From assembly GCF_020921035.1 (NCBI RefSeq), contig NC_063156.1:1736001-1800000 (forward strand): a stretch of DNA of 64,000 nucleotides, read 5' to 3'. Each line of letters begins with the position of its first letter. Position 1 is the stretch's first letter. The position numbers were made by a program, and so were the translations under genes. Below the pieces are notes generated by a model that worked only from the letters and a program-made list of their open reading frames with translations, was not told the origin of the DNA and did no database searches. Shown piece by piece: positions 1 through 13,963 of the stretch. Source of the DNA: Rhodamnia argentea. Its lineage: Eukaryota > Streptophyta > Magnoliopsida > Myrtales > Myrtaceae.

Positions 1-2552
1 TAAGGGAATTAAGGAATTTTTGAAAAGTTATGTGGGCCCCAATTCTCTCCCCTTTTCCGTCGAAATTCCCCTCCCCAATTTGTGCAGCCACCCCACTTTA
101 GTTAAGGTGACATCATTGCCCACCTCATCACCCCCTTCCCCAAGTTTTGACTTTTCTCCCCCCTTCCTGCCCAAGTTTCCCCCACCTCACGTTTTCCCCT
201 TTCTCCTCTTCTTTTTTTCTAGTCTTCTTCTTTTCACTCCCCCTGACCCCCCTAACGATGCGGCCCCACCACAATCCCATCTCCTCCTTTTGCATCGTTT
301 TCTCCCTCGTTCTTTCTCCTTCTTCTTGCGTTGTGACGTGACAGAAACCCCCTGCTGCACTGTTTCTCTTCTTCTTCTTCGCTTTGCTTCTTTGTTCCTC
401 TTCTTTCTTTCTGTTTCGCTTGAACCAGCCCCCACCAACGACCACCACCGACGGTCTCACTGCCCAGCCGCCTCCGGCCTTCGCCGTTGCGACGCACCAA
501 CTTCCAGTCGTTGCCTCCGCCGCTCAGCGCCGCGCCAGCCTCCACCCCAACGGCGTCGCGCCATCTTGGACTCGTGGGATCTCTGGGACTGAGAGTCAAC
601 ACGGCTCACGCCGCCGTGCTCTATCCTCGACCACTTTCACTCGACCTCGCCGCGTCCCGACGACGAACCACAGCCCACGTTCCCTCGGTTTTGTGACGCC
701 GCGATCCCAACCTCCACTGTTCATCACTTCTATCGGCCACCCGAGACCCAAACAGTGTAGTCCCAAATCCGAAAATAACTGAGGACCTGAGAATGTGCTA
801 GCTCCGACGCTTAAATCCGTGTCGCGGTGCTAATCCGAGGATTCGAATCACCCGAACCGAAATTCTGACCGATAACCCCTAAACCCGAACCTTATCTTTG
901 TTCAGCCACCGTATAGTTGCCTCGTTGCCGCCGCGGTTCCGACCCAAGGTTGAGCCAACCCAAAGTCGTACGTGGACTCGACCCGATACAGGAGTTTGTA
1001 ATGTGATCCCAGAATCCGACTCGATATCGAACGCAGGAGTTGTGAGTTAACCCCTAAACTCTGAATAGGACGTTAACTGCGTTTAAGGATAGATTTAATA
1101 TTATTAACTGCCAATTAAATTATTTAGTTGGGGCCGGATAATTTAATTGCCTGTGATCGAATTATTTGCGTGAAGCCGAGTCGCCTAAATATTTTGGAAG
1201 TCTGGAATAATTAATCAAGTCGGATTGATTAAATGTGATCGAGATAATTAATTATGTTAATTAATTATTATGGTACGATTATTATTGATATTATTGGGCG
1301 GTTATTGTATTATCATTGGGTGATTGTATGATGACTGCTACTTGTCTGGATTGATGTGAGTGATCACCCCGTTTATGGTTGCAAAATCTTGTGGATGATT
1401 TGTATATCTATATGACCACGTGTGGACTGAATTTTGAGCATAAAAATGGCATCGAGCCAAGTTTTGAGCACGACTGTCTGTGAGTGCATTGACTTAAATG
1501 CAAAGATAAGAATTGGCTTGATTGTCCGGTGTGCTTGTGTGGTCATATGATGAGATTATACCGTGCCAGCCGTACGGTTTCCTAATAAGTTCGTGCCGTG
1601 CCGATCGTACGGAATAACATGACTTATTAGACGCCGATCGCAGCTTGTGAAAGACCGAAGCCTCTACGGGGATTCCTGGTAGATCCGTGTCGTGCCGGCC
1701 GTACGAATCTTACGGACTATCGGACGCCGTCGCCGGAAGTAAGGGACGAAGCCTGGTCATGCCGGTAGACACCGCGGGTCGTAGTGTTAAACACTGCCGG
1801 TCGTAGTGTTAAGCCACACCGGCCGTGTGCGCTGGGCCCGATGGTTTTTAATAACCGGAACACGTGTGATACATTATGTATGAGTTTGTGATGGGTGTTC
1901 TGGTTGAGTGTCATGGTTTATATGTTGTTGGCTGTTATGATATGAACTGTTCGTTGTATGGCCCATGGTGGGGTAAGTTTGCATGTGATTGAAGATTCAC
2001 TATGATATTGTACTTGGCCATGTGGTAGATATAGCGTAGCGTGAATCGCACGCTATTGATCCGCTATCGATATTATCCCGCATGTATAGGATGCCTTGAG
2101 CGAGTCGATGTCCTACTCGGACTTAGGCGTTGACTCACGGAGATTTTATATCTCACCCGTTGTTGTTAACCATTTTTCGGGTATTAGCCGTGGGGAGCTA
2201 GAAGTGAGCGTGGATTCTTTTTAAGTAGCATGGAGTAGTGTTAACCCCCAACCCTAAACCGATATTTTTGAGGATCGTAGAAAGTGGCCCTAAGGTAAGG
2301 CTTGTATATACGTACTTCCCAGGATTAACAAGATAATTAAATAAAAGGGATTTTTGGTTAGTATTGATTGATTTGACTTCCTACTGTTCTATCCCCGCTT
2401 TTAATTTATTTGTTTGGGGAAAATACACGTTCCGCATGCATTATTATTATTAAGATAAAACTAATGGGTCGATGACGTGCCCGGGACGTCGTCCATTTTG
2501 ACTCGAGGCGTTTTGGTAGGGTTGTTGCGGGCCCGGGGATCGGGGCGTGACA
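1..2552 (+). mobile_element. LTR retrotransposon fragment (probable long LTR, cut by window edge)
   Basis: This stretch has no believable gene. It ends in a GC-rich segment closing with GGGGCGTGACA, which resembles the 3' end of many plant Ty3-type LTRs. Immediately after the final CA the sequence changes to a 677-bp segment that also occurs at 5860-6536, so 2552/2553 is an insertion boundary. The first 780 bases are pyrimidine-rich. Around 1560-1830 a motif with GTGCCG and CGTACG recurs several times. No TG start flanked by a copy of the bases after 2552 was found, so the 5' end probably lies left of the window. The open frames here lack retroviral-type domains. The superfamily is inferred only from the end sequence. 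Confidence 0.55.
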
Positions 2553-3229
2553 ACAGCTGTCTTGTAATCTCCATTGCAATAACATAACTACCAACACCAC
2601 AGATTTACCTCATAACAAGTACTCGAGTCATTGACCATACTTCCCTCCCTTTCACAAACGGAAGTAAGCACTAATCATGTAAGAGGTCATTTACATGGAT
2701 TCACATGATCCCAAAGACAGTTCCGGTCTAATGTTTCCTTGAGTTACTTGCAAAGATTGTCATCTTGTCCTCTTTTACTTCTAGATCTCTGCAACATGCT
2801 TACGACCTGTTCTCTACCTCCATATTTTTATCAAAAAGGCGAGAGGAATTAAACGCAGGCATAGTTTGCCTCCTTTCTTCGACCTCTAATGGCCACTGTT
2901 AGCCTATTATTCTTTGCTTCTCGCTTGTTTTCCACCACCGTGATGTATGTACATGGATAAATTCCATTGTCATGTTTAAAGACTCTTCAGAGAGTCCAGC
3001 GTACGGGGGCAAATGTGTCTTCATAGACCAGCAAAAGTAAAACTTTTGTTTCCCAATTTAAACGTCAGTTTCCCAATCAACTCTTCTGTATGATAATACC
3101 AACGGTAATCGAGGGGAAAATTGAAGACTCAATTAATTCTTTTGTTCCCATTTCCCCCCTAAAGTTTCGGGCAATACATGTGCATATATCCTATTGCACG
3201 ACAATGTACAAACAGAAGTTAGGTCCATG
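2553..3229. repeat. Direct repeat copy 1 (677 bp), partner at 5860-6536
   Basis: This segment matches 5860-6536 almost base for base, with scattered single-base differences and equal length. Both copies run from ACAGCTGT to AGGTCCATG. The left edge of this copy is cut by the LTR end, so the original duplication may have reached further left. The right edge is a true divergence point: the sequence after CCATG differs between copies. The second copy lies just downstream of CURT1A, so this one probably came from duplication of that flank together with the chitinase region. Confidence 0.9.
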
Positions 3230-4465
3230 ATTGCCTCAAGTTGTGACAAAATACCATGAATGGAGATTGAAAGAAAAGCAGAAAAATCAGGGAAGTCATC
3301 AAATAGCTTCAGTGACTTGTAATCAAGCAGTCATGAACTAAGTTTTCCCTCTTTCTGTTGCTGAGTTTAGGTTAAAATCTTAACTTGCTCACTTAGTTTC
3401 ACGAAGTTCATCAATCGGGATACTCTCATGTATTAGTCTCCCTTAATTTCTTCCTCGGTGGCTCCATACTATTCACACTAGATGTTCTGCTGGGCTGATG
3501 CACAACCCCCCCACGACCGGCGATAACTGATTTTGGCACTTTTGTCAGGTTGTTTTTCACGGCACAATGAGATTTATGCATGATTTGAGGGGATTTACGT
3601 ACTCCTTGAGTCATTACATAGAATTCAGTGACAATGGATTGATTTGATTCAACACGATTGACTGATTTGAATGGACAGGAACGTTGTATTCTTAGTGCGC
3701 TAAAAGTCCCTCCAGTTGGTGACTACTTGTCAAGAAACAGTCACTTGTTTATGGCATCGTTTAAGTTTACATAGTCCCTTTCGCCCTATAGCGTTTCTGG
3801 ATCGTGCTTCTACGCTGGAATCACGCCAGTCATTCTCCTCTGCGATTTCCCCTTTCCTTTTATCTTCTTAGAAGGGGCAACAACGGCGAAGGTTAGTCAA
3901 TAAACAAGGCGAGTGCGCGTTCAAATAAATGAAAATTTTAGCACGAGGCCTAAGACGTCATTTTCAATCACAACATCGAGTCTCCAATCCTCTTCGGGTG
4001 GGTTCATTTCAGCCTAAACCAACATTATACAATAATGCGCATCATGGGTTACTCTTATAGAACGCTACCAAAGCAAAGTCCGTAACATTTCGGGGTTTGC
4101 TGTTATTGATAGCTTGGACCAGGTCTGGCGCGCCAAGTTGGACTCAATTCCCCGATCCCGTCACGAGTATGACGCAAATGTGATGACGGTTCTATCCAAG
4201 AGGTATATTCCAAGCATTGTTCCAATTGGATATCATGTGTACCGTTTCAACCATTTCATTAACCCGGCTTTACCTGTTCAAATCCGAGTGCATCATGAAC
4301 TCACGATCATGACGTCCTCGTACCAGTACAATAACCTTATCTTTTTTTTCCCCCTAATGTTATTGGAAGAGGATTTCCACAGCCCACCTACCCAAAGGGG
4401 CAAAAACAAAAAAAAAAGAAAACATTGTTCTTGGTCAGAGTTTTAAGGTCACGGGATGCTTCTTC
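3230..4465. other. Intergenic, upstream of chitinase; no gene seen
   Basis: About 1.2 kb of non-repeated AT-rich sequence. The longest open frame (4114-4446) has no recognisable domain and runs into the chitinase promoter, so it is not called. Cis elements for the chitinase gene presumably lie here, but none is clear enough to name apart from the TATA box. Confidence 0.6.
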
Positions 4466-4472
4466 TATAAAA
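4466..4472 (+). promoter_or_regulatory. TATA box of chitinase gene
   Basis: TATAAAA lies 72 bases before the chitinase ATG. This spacing predicts a 5' leader of roughly 40-50 bases, normal for a compact defence gene. Confidence 0.7.
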
Positions 4473-4531
4473 GCTAACCTCCCCACACACACCAGCATTC
4501 CAAGTTCAAAACCACGTATTCACACTGATAA

Positions 4532-5449
<918 letters not shown>

Positions 5450-5859
5450 GTTGGATCTCCATGCATGAGAGGAGTATAGCCTTATCTCTAGAATTAAATA
5501 AAGCTGCTGGCAAGCGGTATGTCACAAAAAGGCTTAGGCCACTATGTAATGTGGAAAGTTTACTGTTTATTAACTTTATCTTCCAGGACCGTCTCTATTC
5601 GAACCACTTATCTCTTCCTCAACTTGTTCTCTGTTTCCTGCATATTAGGTTTAAAAGTGGCCTCAACTAGCTCGGTGAAAACCAGTACCCAATTGGCCAG
5701 CCTAGGCAATCCTGGAGGCTGATGGGGGCAGAAACCCGCTCCCATTGCCAATGTCAACAATAGTTCCCAATAAAGCTATCTCTAAGAGGGGCCGCAATTA
5801 TCCAAATTCCTTGTGGTAACCTCATACTTGCCATTGTTAAGCAGATCAAGCAACACAGA

Positions 5860-6536
5860 ACAGCTGTACTGTAATCTCCATAGCAATAACATAACTACCA
5901 ACACCACAGATTTACCTCATAACAAGTACTTGAGTCATTGACCATACTTCCCTCCCTTTTACAAACGGAAGTAAGCACTAATCATGTAAGAGGTCATTTA
6001 CATGGATTCACATGATCCCAAAGACAGTTCCGGTCTAATGTTTCCTTTCGTTACTTGCAAAGATTGTCATATTGTCCTCTTTTACTTCTAGATCTCTCCA
6101 ACATGCTAACGACCTGTTCTCTACCTCCATAGTTATATCAAAAAGGCGAGAGGAATTAAACGCAGGCATAGTTTGCCTCCTTTCTTCGACCTCTAATGGC
6201 CACTGTTAGCCTATTATTCTTTGCTTCTCGCTTGTTTTCCACCACTGTGATGTATGTACATGGATAAATTCCATTGTCATGTTTAAAGACTCTTCAGAGA
6301 GTCCAGCGTACAGAGGCAAATGTGTCTTCATAGTCCAGCAAAAGTAAAACTTTTGTTTCCCGATTTAAATGTCAGTTTCCCAATCAACTTTTCTGTATGA
6401 TAATACCAATGGTAATCGAGGGAAAAATTGAAGACTCAATTAATTCTTTTGTTCCCATTTCCCCCCTAAAGTTTCGGGCAATACATGTGCATATATCCTA
6501 TTGCACTACAATGTACAAACAGAAGTTAGGTCCATG
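5860..6536. repeat. Direct repeat copy 2 (677 bp), partner at 2553-3229
   Basis: This copy starts 411 bases after the chitinase stop codon and ends 130 bases beyond the CURT1A stop codon (CURT1A runs on the other strand). It probably contains the 3' flank of CURT1A. The 5450-5859 interval before it is chitinase 3' flank with no other feature seen. Only isolated base differences and no length change separate it from copy 1, suggesting a fairly recent duplication. Confidence 0.9.
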
Positions 6537-6666
6537 TGAAATAAAGCAGAAATGACAACAATATGTTGGACCACAACACTGACTAAACAAAACAATCATT
6601 ACAATAGATCCAAACATGAGTTAATTACCAGAACTAAGACACACAAGTTCCCATCCTTCTGTAGCC

Positions 6667-9214
6667 TTATTCACTTCCAGCAATCTTTTTCTTCAAGGCT
6701 TCAATATCACTGGCCAATTCCTTTCTGCTTGACTGCGAAAGAGTAGAGTTCCATCCAGGTCTAATTTTAAAATTTCATTCTCAGAGCATTTCCATTTCAT
6801 GCAATACATACCATACTGAATAGTTATTTATAAGTTGGAGCCTGAACATCCAAGTAAATATTGCCTTGACATGTTAAACAAGCTCTCTTTCACAAACCAG
6901 TACCACTACAGAACCTCCACTATACTTATCTTCTCCACCAACAACAAAATGTTTCTTACATGAACTATATTGCCAAGAACACTCTGGATCCACCATAAAA
7001 TCGAGTGTTTTACTAATGCTATCTTGCAGTAAAATGCTCCCAGCAGAGAAATAGAGAATAGATAGCCAGCTTTACCTCAAAGAGCAAATATCTGTAGACA
7101 AACCATCCAGTATATCCAAGACCTACCAACTCCATGACCTTTGGCAGCTGTAAGCAAACAAAGTTAGAAGATGTTTCACTACTAGGAGATAATCAAATTT
7201 GTCATAATTCCTACGGGAAACTAAAGGTACAGGATCATCCCAAAATTTTGCAACTTAAGGACCATTTCTTTTGCTAAGGACGTTACATAAACACCTTTAA
7301 TAAGTTCGTGATTGCAAGAACAGAAGAAAACTAAACCTACCAGAGGGAGTGAGTTGATAGCATCAACTACAATGGATGACAACCAGACGGCAACTATTGT
7401 TCCACCACCATAAAGGAAGACTAAGGATTTGTCTTCAATAGCATCCCACTGTCAAGTGATCATCTAATGTCAACATTTTTTATCAAACAAGGAGAAAGTG
7501 TCTGGACAACAAATGCAATATTTTAAGGCCCATAATCACCTTGTTAATAGAAAAAATCTCAATACTGTCATTTGCTCAATGTTAAATAGTTGACTAGGTC
7601 AAATTGACCCGTCTTAACTTCAATCAGTAGACATCATGATCATGGAGTGCTGCCATTAGCTTACCCCGTGAAATGTTAGCAAGAGGTAATGCTTATCCCT
7701 TTGAAAAATTACAAGTTACCTTTATCAGGAACCATCAACATATTCCATTTAGACAATATCAGACAAGAAAATAAGCTCAATGGGCTAAAATCAGGGGAAG
7801 ACGGTAAATTCTTTTGAGACAACTTTTTAATGTTTCTATTGTGCTGCATGTTGTGGGTTTTTCGTGATCCTATACTGCAGAGTAATAGCACTCCAACCTT
7901 CTCCTTCACGACAGCAAATGTGTCTCCAGTTTCGAAAGGACTAGATGTCTCTTTAGAAGCTCTGATTTGGATAGACTGGAACCTGTTGGAATCTTCAATT
8001 GAGAGAGAGAGGCTATGTTAATTCCACGTGCCCAGAAGGGTAAGACTTTTGGAACTTTGATAAACTCACCATCATGAGAAACAGCAAAAGTATCCAAACA
8101 CTTGGAAGAGAAAAGCATGCAATGACACAAGGTCATTTGTGATTCTTCCTATTTACCAGATTAACATATGTAGCTTTTCCTATTTCTGCTTAAAGGAAAT
8201 GTCTGACCACAGTGGAGGATGGTCAAGGCAGTGAAAACTACTTATCAGTCAATGAATATCCAAAACTCCCAAGGTCTCTTCTTTCACCTCTGATATACTC
8301 GATGCATATCAGTGCACTTACGGACCAAAAAAGTGGTTTTTGCTTGTTACATGGAAGTCAACTGATTCAAGGATTAACGCATCGCTCAGGTCCCCTCAAC
8401 ATTCCTAATGTCACAAGCAATACCATGAAAGCTCTCCATTCACAAAGCCACTGCTGGTGCTTACTCTATCTGTGAATTGAACCGAACAGTGCAACCCGTG
8501 TATCGCAACATTCCCGGGTAACAAAACTAAGAAGGCAAAAGCAACATTATTCATCTGCTATTTCCGCAGAGTCAATTTAAGCCTCCAAGATTGACTGGTC
8601 ACTCAAAATGAACATAATCAGGCGTGCTCGGAGCGAAAAGAATGTCTTAAACCTGAACTCAAAAGCGAGAGAATAACAAGACAACTGCCCCAACTAGCAA
8701 ACAAATCCAGTTAAATTTCATTTTCCCATTCCAAAACCAACGAAGCGAACGGATATTGGCGTTTCTAATTTGTCTTTTTCCCCAATCAAGTAAGGACCAA
8801 ACGTAGTCAAGCAAAGCTGATTAATACCGAAATTTTTGTCCCCTGCTACAGCAATTGGCTTCAAAACTGGCGGAAACCTCAACAAAATCCAAACCAAACT
8901 CGAACAAGAAACATAAACGAACAGCAAAAAAAGGTACGGGGAACTCTGATGGAGACAAATGGGTACGTCAAATTCTACGCTTTCTCAGCAACCACATAGA
9001 GCATTACAGGAGCCTTTAGAGAATCTAGTCGGTTTCCGTGCGCCGCGTGAGAGAGAGAACCACCTGAGACCAGTCTAAGCGACAAGCAAGACCGACGAGG
9101 TGACCGGTGAGGCAAGACATAGCGGCGCGAAGGCGACGTCAAAGAGAAGCGTCGCGTTGACGCCGCGGGCGACGGCGACGCCGATCCTCCTGCTGCCGCG
9201 TAAGCTGCTTCCAT
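6667..9214 (-). CDS. CURT1A: CURVATURE THYLAKOID 1A-type protein, chloroplastic
   Basis: Five exons: 9214-9064, 7992-7898, 7448-7341, 7147-7076 and 6732-6667. All junctions are GT-AG and in phase, giving 163 residues. CURT1 proteins oligomerise at grana margins and bend the thylakoid membrane. Residues 1 to about 60 are a serine/arginine-rich plastid transit peptide ending near the IRASKET segment. The mature part shows WDAIEDKS, then a first membrane helix (about 91-110, with VAVWLSSIVV), a second (about 119-140, with LPKVMELVGLGYTGWFVY), and a lysine-rich C-terminal helix ending KKKIAGSE. This pattern is that of CURT1A rather than 1B, 1C or 1D. Length agrees with Arabidopsis CURT1A as I remember it. 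The 5' leader carries a CT-rich run. Exon 2 was joined at the acceptor after TTGAAG because the nearer CAG breaks the frame. Confidence 0.92.
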
Positions 9215-10203
9215 TGCGACACCTCTCTCTCTCTCGCTCTCTCTCTATAACTGCCTAGTCAGAAGTCAACCCACCCATCTTATGCCAAAAAAAAAAAAAC
9301 GCATCAATTTGCACAGAACATAAAATGCACGATTTTCATTTTTTTCGATTGAGAGATTAAAAATGCCCACCACAGGTAAGTTTCCGGTCAACACAAGCTG
9401 ACGTGGCGTTTGACGTGCTACGAAATGCCGGCAAGGCGTTCACCGCGACTCGAAAATGACTGTCATTCTTAAGTTTTCCACATCAAGGACACATATTTTT
9501 GTAAGAAAACGAAAAATTAACAACCTTCAAATTGAAAGAGCTGGAATGCTCGAAAACAAATTAATTATCTTTGTAAGGAAGGGAAAGTCTTTTTTTTTTT
9601 TTTTGGCCGCCAAATGTATTATATTCATTAATAACCGGAGTTTAAATCACAAGTAAATTCGAAAATCGAGACATAACAAAGACCAAAGAAAATGGAGCCC
9701 TTTTGAGTGAGCCGAGCCAATTCAGGGCATGATTAGCTTTCCTAGTGTCATGGGCTAAGGACACTCCCTGCAATGGATCATGAGCTGGTCCTCAACAATT
9801 TTCCACACTGTCCACGGAATGGAAAGTTTAATTATGGCTATATTCTTGCTGAAGTAGTTGTTCTTGCATTTCTTTGTGTCATTCGAAAAGTCGGGATATC
9901 TTTACCCTGTATAACTACAAGATCGTTTTCTGTTCAATAAGCAAAGAAAATCAATCACAATGTACAAGTTCAGCAGTCATGCTCCAGTAGAACTACAAGA
10001 TCGTTGTACCAAAGCTCAGCAATATAATTACTTTGAATCAGCTATCGAAACAAATCATTGTACAGAAGATGGTGAAAAGATCGGTCACAGATGTACAAGT
10101 TTTCAGGGTCACAGCTGCATGTGCTCCATGTTGACTATGAATGAAGAATTAAAGGAAGCTGTTGCTAGTCAGGCCAGCCAAGGAATTTTCGCAATGGCTT
10201 GTG
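9215..10203. other. Intergenic between CURT1A and the Treslin-like gene
   Basis: Positions 9215-9260 are the CT-rich leader of CURT1A, read on the minus strand as GA repeats. The rest is its promoter and the 3' flank of the Treslin-like gene, with an A-run near 9288 and a T-run near 9590. An open frame at 9960-10385 on the plus strand overlaps the end of the Treslin-like coding sequence antisense and has no domain; it is not called. Confidence 0.6.
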
Positions 10204-13200
10204 TCATTTGTCGTCTGAAAATAGAGCCTTCGAAACGGAACCGCACAAAGGTAATGAAGGATCCTGCTTATTCTTGCCACTGTTGGCTCGCAGGCAGTAG
10301 CGTTTATTGTCGGTCATCGGAGTCTCGGAAACCATGTCACAGGTCGTCCTGGTTCGATCTTTCTTCTTCAGTAGCTTTTTCCTAGGATCGGACTGATTCT
10401 TCATGCCCGTGAGATGCTTTGGAGCCCAGACCCTTTGCAGATCCGGTGCCCAACTTGTGAATGATGCGAATCTCCGAGCTCTCTCTCTTCTTTCCTGAGC
10501 TTCATTTAATCTGCGGAGATGCTCCTCACGATTCGCTCTGGCATCGTCGCCTTGCCATTGTTCATCTAATTCATTTTCACCTGAAACCGATCTATCAGAA
10601 TGAACGTTTTTGTCCAATTTATCTTCATCTGTGTTACCCCTCCAGGATTTACTGCTGTCTTGACTATTGAGTTGCAAATTGGGCAACTCAGCTTCCACAT
10701 CATGGAATAATAGCAAATCCATTTTGGAATAGATGCGCTGGACCACCTCCTCTAGATCAGTAAAATATCTGAAATCACAGAAGGGTAAACAAGTAAGACC
10801 GCTGGATATCTCCTCAGCCGGCTACAAGATCAACCATTCCAAGAGCTTGGGCTTCTGTTGCTGACATAAAAACATCCTTTCCATAGAAGCTGGTTAGGCT
10901 GAAACAATTTTGCTGACAAATTGAGGGGAAAACTACATATATAGTTTGGCTTGAACCTGACTTATGATTAATCAATACTTGCATTCAACTGAGTTAACTG
11001 CCTCAGAAAGAGACCTGGCCGCATAAGCATACCTTCAGAAGTAATACAGAAGAATGGGGACACATTACGTAATCCAAATCACGCAAATCCTTTCTTTCCG
11101 TGTGAACCGAAAGACATTATGTCAATTTCCATGCAGTTTTGGGGGAAAAAGAAGCGGTTTGCAAGTCACAGACATGTTACCATGCCATGATACAGCGAAT
11201 CAAGAACAGAAATTTCCTAAACCTGAGTTTTACCAATATGATATACCTGCTCTTGATAATCTTTCCCACATAATTATGAAGGCTCCAATCACCAAAAAAG
11301 CCACCCTCCATTTGGCATTGGATGCACTCCAAAAACAGGCATATTTGCTTTACAAACTTTAGCTTCACCGACTCCTTCAATGTGGTTGCTAGTTGCAAGC
11401 GCAGTATTTCCATTCGGAAAAATATCTGCAATTCGTATCTGTTGCTCATTAAGGAAAAGGAAAAGAAAAGACATCAACAAAACCTGCTAGAGCTGATGTC
11501 TAAGCTGCAATATCGTGAGCCCAGACAGAAAAGAGAGGAATCATGAAAGGATACTCTCTAATTACACACACTGAAGCAGTTGAGTCTGACTTTGGACAGG
11601 ATTGATCCCTGATTTTGTTCTTTTCGGTGAAGTCCTTCGGATCCAAAAGTACAAGTTTCATCAACTCAGCAGCAACCCTGCTGCACTGATTCTCTGCAGC
11701 AATTTCGGATTCAAAATTCTGGTATAAATAGAAAGTGCAGGACTTCACAAGCCGTTCTGCCAAAGCCCCCAAGTCTACCCCCTCAGAGTCAATTCCTTGG
11801 CGGATCTTACTGGGCACGCTACTGAGGAAATCTTCTGCACTTCCCATATCATTTCCACATGCAACTTCGTCTTGCACCCTAGAAACTGCAGTCAAAGAAT
11901 CCTCTCCGCAGGAGGCACACGCAGAGATTGGCTGTTCATTCACTTCTGGAGTTTCTGCTTGTCTGTTCTTCATTTCTACTGGCATGTGAACTTGAGGCTC
12001 AGATCCATCTGAGACAAGGCCAGGCTGGATAGCTCTTTGAACCTGTTTCATCCAGCATTTCAAAAATTTTAACTTTTTGGACTGATCAATTTCCCTGGAA
12101 AAGTATAAGTCCTCTAATTTCATTTCTAAACCTTCAAATGCACTTTGGTAGAAGGCAGGCCAAGTAAGATTCTGCAGGAAATGCAAGCTCTCTCTGTTCT
12201 TTTTCCTTTTACTATCGCCTAGTTTGATGTGATTCTTAGTGGACAAAGATCCACCCTGTAAGTCATTGGACCCATTTGTGTCTTGCATATCTTGACTGGA
12301 CCTAAGCATCTTGCTATCCTGCTTACCAGCAAACTGCGATGGATTCACTGCTTCCATGTTCGGTGAAGAAGCAATCTTTGGAAGAAACAATAGAGCAGAA
12401 GATATGGTGAACGGTTTAAGAATACCAATACCCGAATCTCCATTCCCATTTTTAAGTGATACCAAAGCCCAAAAACCTTCCCTGTATATAAAACTCAATA
12501 AAATTTGCCATATAGGAGGGGTTCTTCTCACTTGCTCGCCTGACTCTTTTGCCAGTATTTTAAGCACCTTATCTCCCAAAAAGTCACCGCTGCTACCAGA
12601 AGTCTGATTCATCCTGTGTTTCCTCGAGTGTTCACATACAAGAATTGGTTCAGAAAATTGCCCATCGAACTTAGCAAACTTATCCTGCTTTTGAACTGTC
12701 TTGACATTTATCATTGTGACTCCATCAATGAACTGTTCCATAGATGTGCACTTTCCTTCATGAAGCCCAGCTCTCAAACTTCTAGATGCTGGACATAACA
12801 AAATTTCTTTACCTTCATATCTATGCACCGGCTTCCACTTAATCAATTCTAGCTCACAGCATTTGCATTCCAATGGCTTTCCATTCACATCTAAAATCTC
12901 AAGGCCCAAAGTGGCACGAGTCCCTTTAACGTGATTTTGAATGTCAAAATATCTTGACAAAATGGCAATTCTGGGATATATCAATCCAAAGGGCACAAGA
13001 GCAGAACCCAACACAATTGATTTAGTCGAACAAAATCCCCATCCTGTTTGCCTAATCGCATCCTTGAAAGCCGCAAACCACTCTGATTCTTCGTCCCCAA
13101 CCTCTTTCGTTTCACGTTCAAGTTCACAGTTCACATGAACCCAGCTAAAATGAATATCTTTACAAACAAATGCATCATTGACGTTCTTAAAAAACCCGTG

Positions 13201-13773
13201 AAATTTATCGCACAGCCAATCCACATTGCTCCTCGCCTCGCCTTCCATCTCCACTCCCAAGAATTCACAACCCGATTTCCTATCTCTACACACGGGTGAG
13301 AACATAACGACCAAATTAGATCTAACAGCATAATTACCGCACGAAGCTGAGCCCAAACCTTCCTCGTCGACCACGAGGTCCCAGGCGTAGTCGTGCAAGA
13401 GCTGGCGCATCGAGGCCAAGACATTCGCCGCCCGCAGCCCGGGGCTCGATGCTGAACCCGCGACACTGCTCGAGAGGGAACCGAGGGAGTCGGTTAGAGA
13501 CCGGAGAGTGGCCGCGGGGCCGTTGAAAGATAGCTGGAGAGGGGAATCGGGGATCTTGGAGGAGGATAGGATCGGGGAGAGAGAGGAGAAGAAGAATTTG
13601 AAGGAGGAGAGGGAGGAGGAGAGAAGAGGAAGGGAGAGGAGGGTCCTTGCGGAGGAGAGGAGAGAGGAGAGATAGGGAGACGGTGGGGCTTGGAGGCCTA
13701 GGAGCGGGTCGAGGTCGATGAGGAAGACGATGCGTCTGGTTCGAGAGAAGTCGGTGATGGGATCGGTCGCCAT
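10204..13773 (-). CDS. Treslin/TICRR-like (Sld3-related) protein, probable replication initiation factor
   Basis: Three exons: 13773-11555, 11438-11247 and 10768-10204, all GT-AG and in phase, encoding 991 residues. The first exon carries 739 codons. The ATG at 13773 starts MATDPITDF and leads into RRIVFLIDLDPLLG, a hydrophobic strand like the opening of the Treslin N-terminal domain. The second exon joins to give IREYELQIFFRMEILR followed by GGFFGDWSLHNYVGKIIKSR, the conserved Sld3/Treslin-type segment. The last exon is charged, with QERRERARRF and WAPDLQRVWAPKHL, likely nuclear and DNA- or partner-binding. Treslin/Sld3 proteins bring Cdc45 to the MCM helicase under CDK control. The family assignment rests on remembered plant homologs and the N-terminal pattern, so function is an inference. 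An in-frame codon further upstream (13953) is less likely because the conserved part starts at 13773. Confidence 0.7.
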
Positions 13774-13963
13774 TGAACTAAGTGTGCTTGGGCGTGCGAA
13801 TGGAAGCAAAGTGAGAGAGGAGAGACAGTGTTCTGATTTGGACGTGGTCTGAAAATGGCGGGAATTAAGAGGAACGGCGGGCAAATTTTTGTCTGCCGAG
13901 CTCCGTCCCACTAAAAAGTCAAAGGTTAGTGCAAAAGGAAAAACCCAAAACAAATTGTTGCTT

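Noticed and set aside
20-782. Overlapping open frames on both strands at the window start
   Set aside because: They lie in pyrimidine-rich LTR-like DNA, overlap each other in all frames and show no domain.
4114-4446. 110-codon open frame before the chitinase gene
   Set aside because: No domain, ends in a lysine run at the promoter, and no conserved neighbours; probably chance.
7830-8136. Frames around CURT1A exon 2
   Set aside because: They read through intron sequence; the exon is used in a different frame, fixed by its match to the CURT1A family.
9960-10385. 141-codon plus-strand frame
   Set aside because: Its end overlaps the Treslin-like last exon antisense and no domain is visible.
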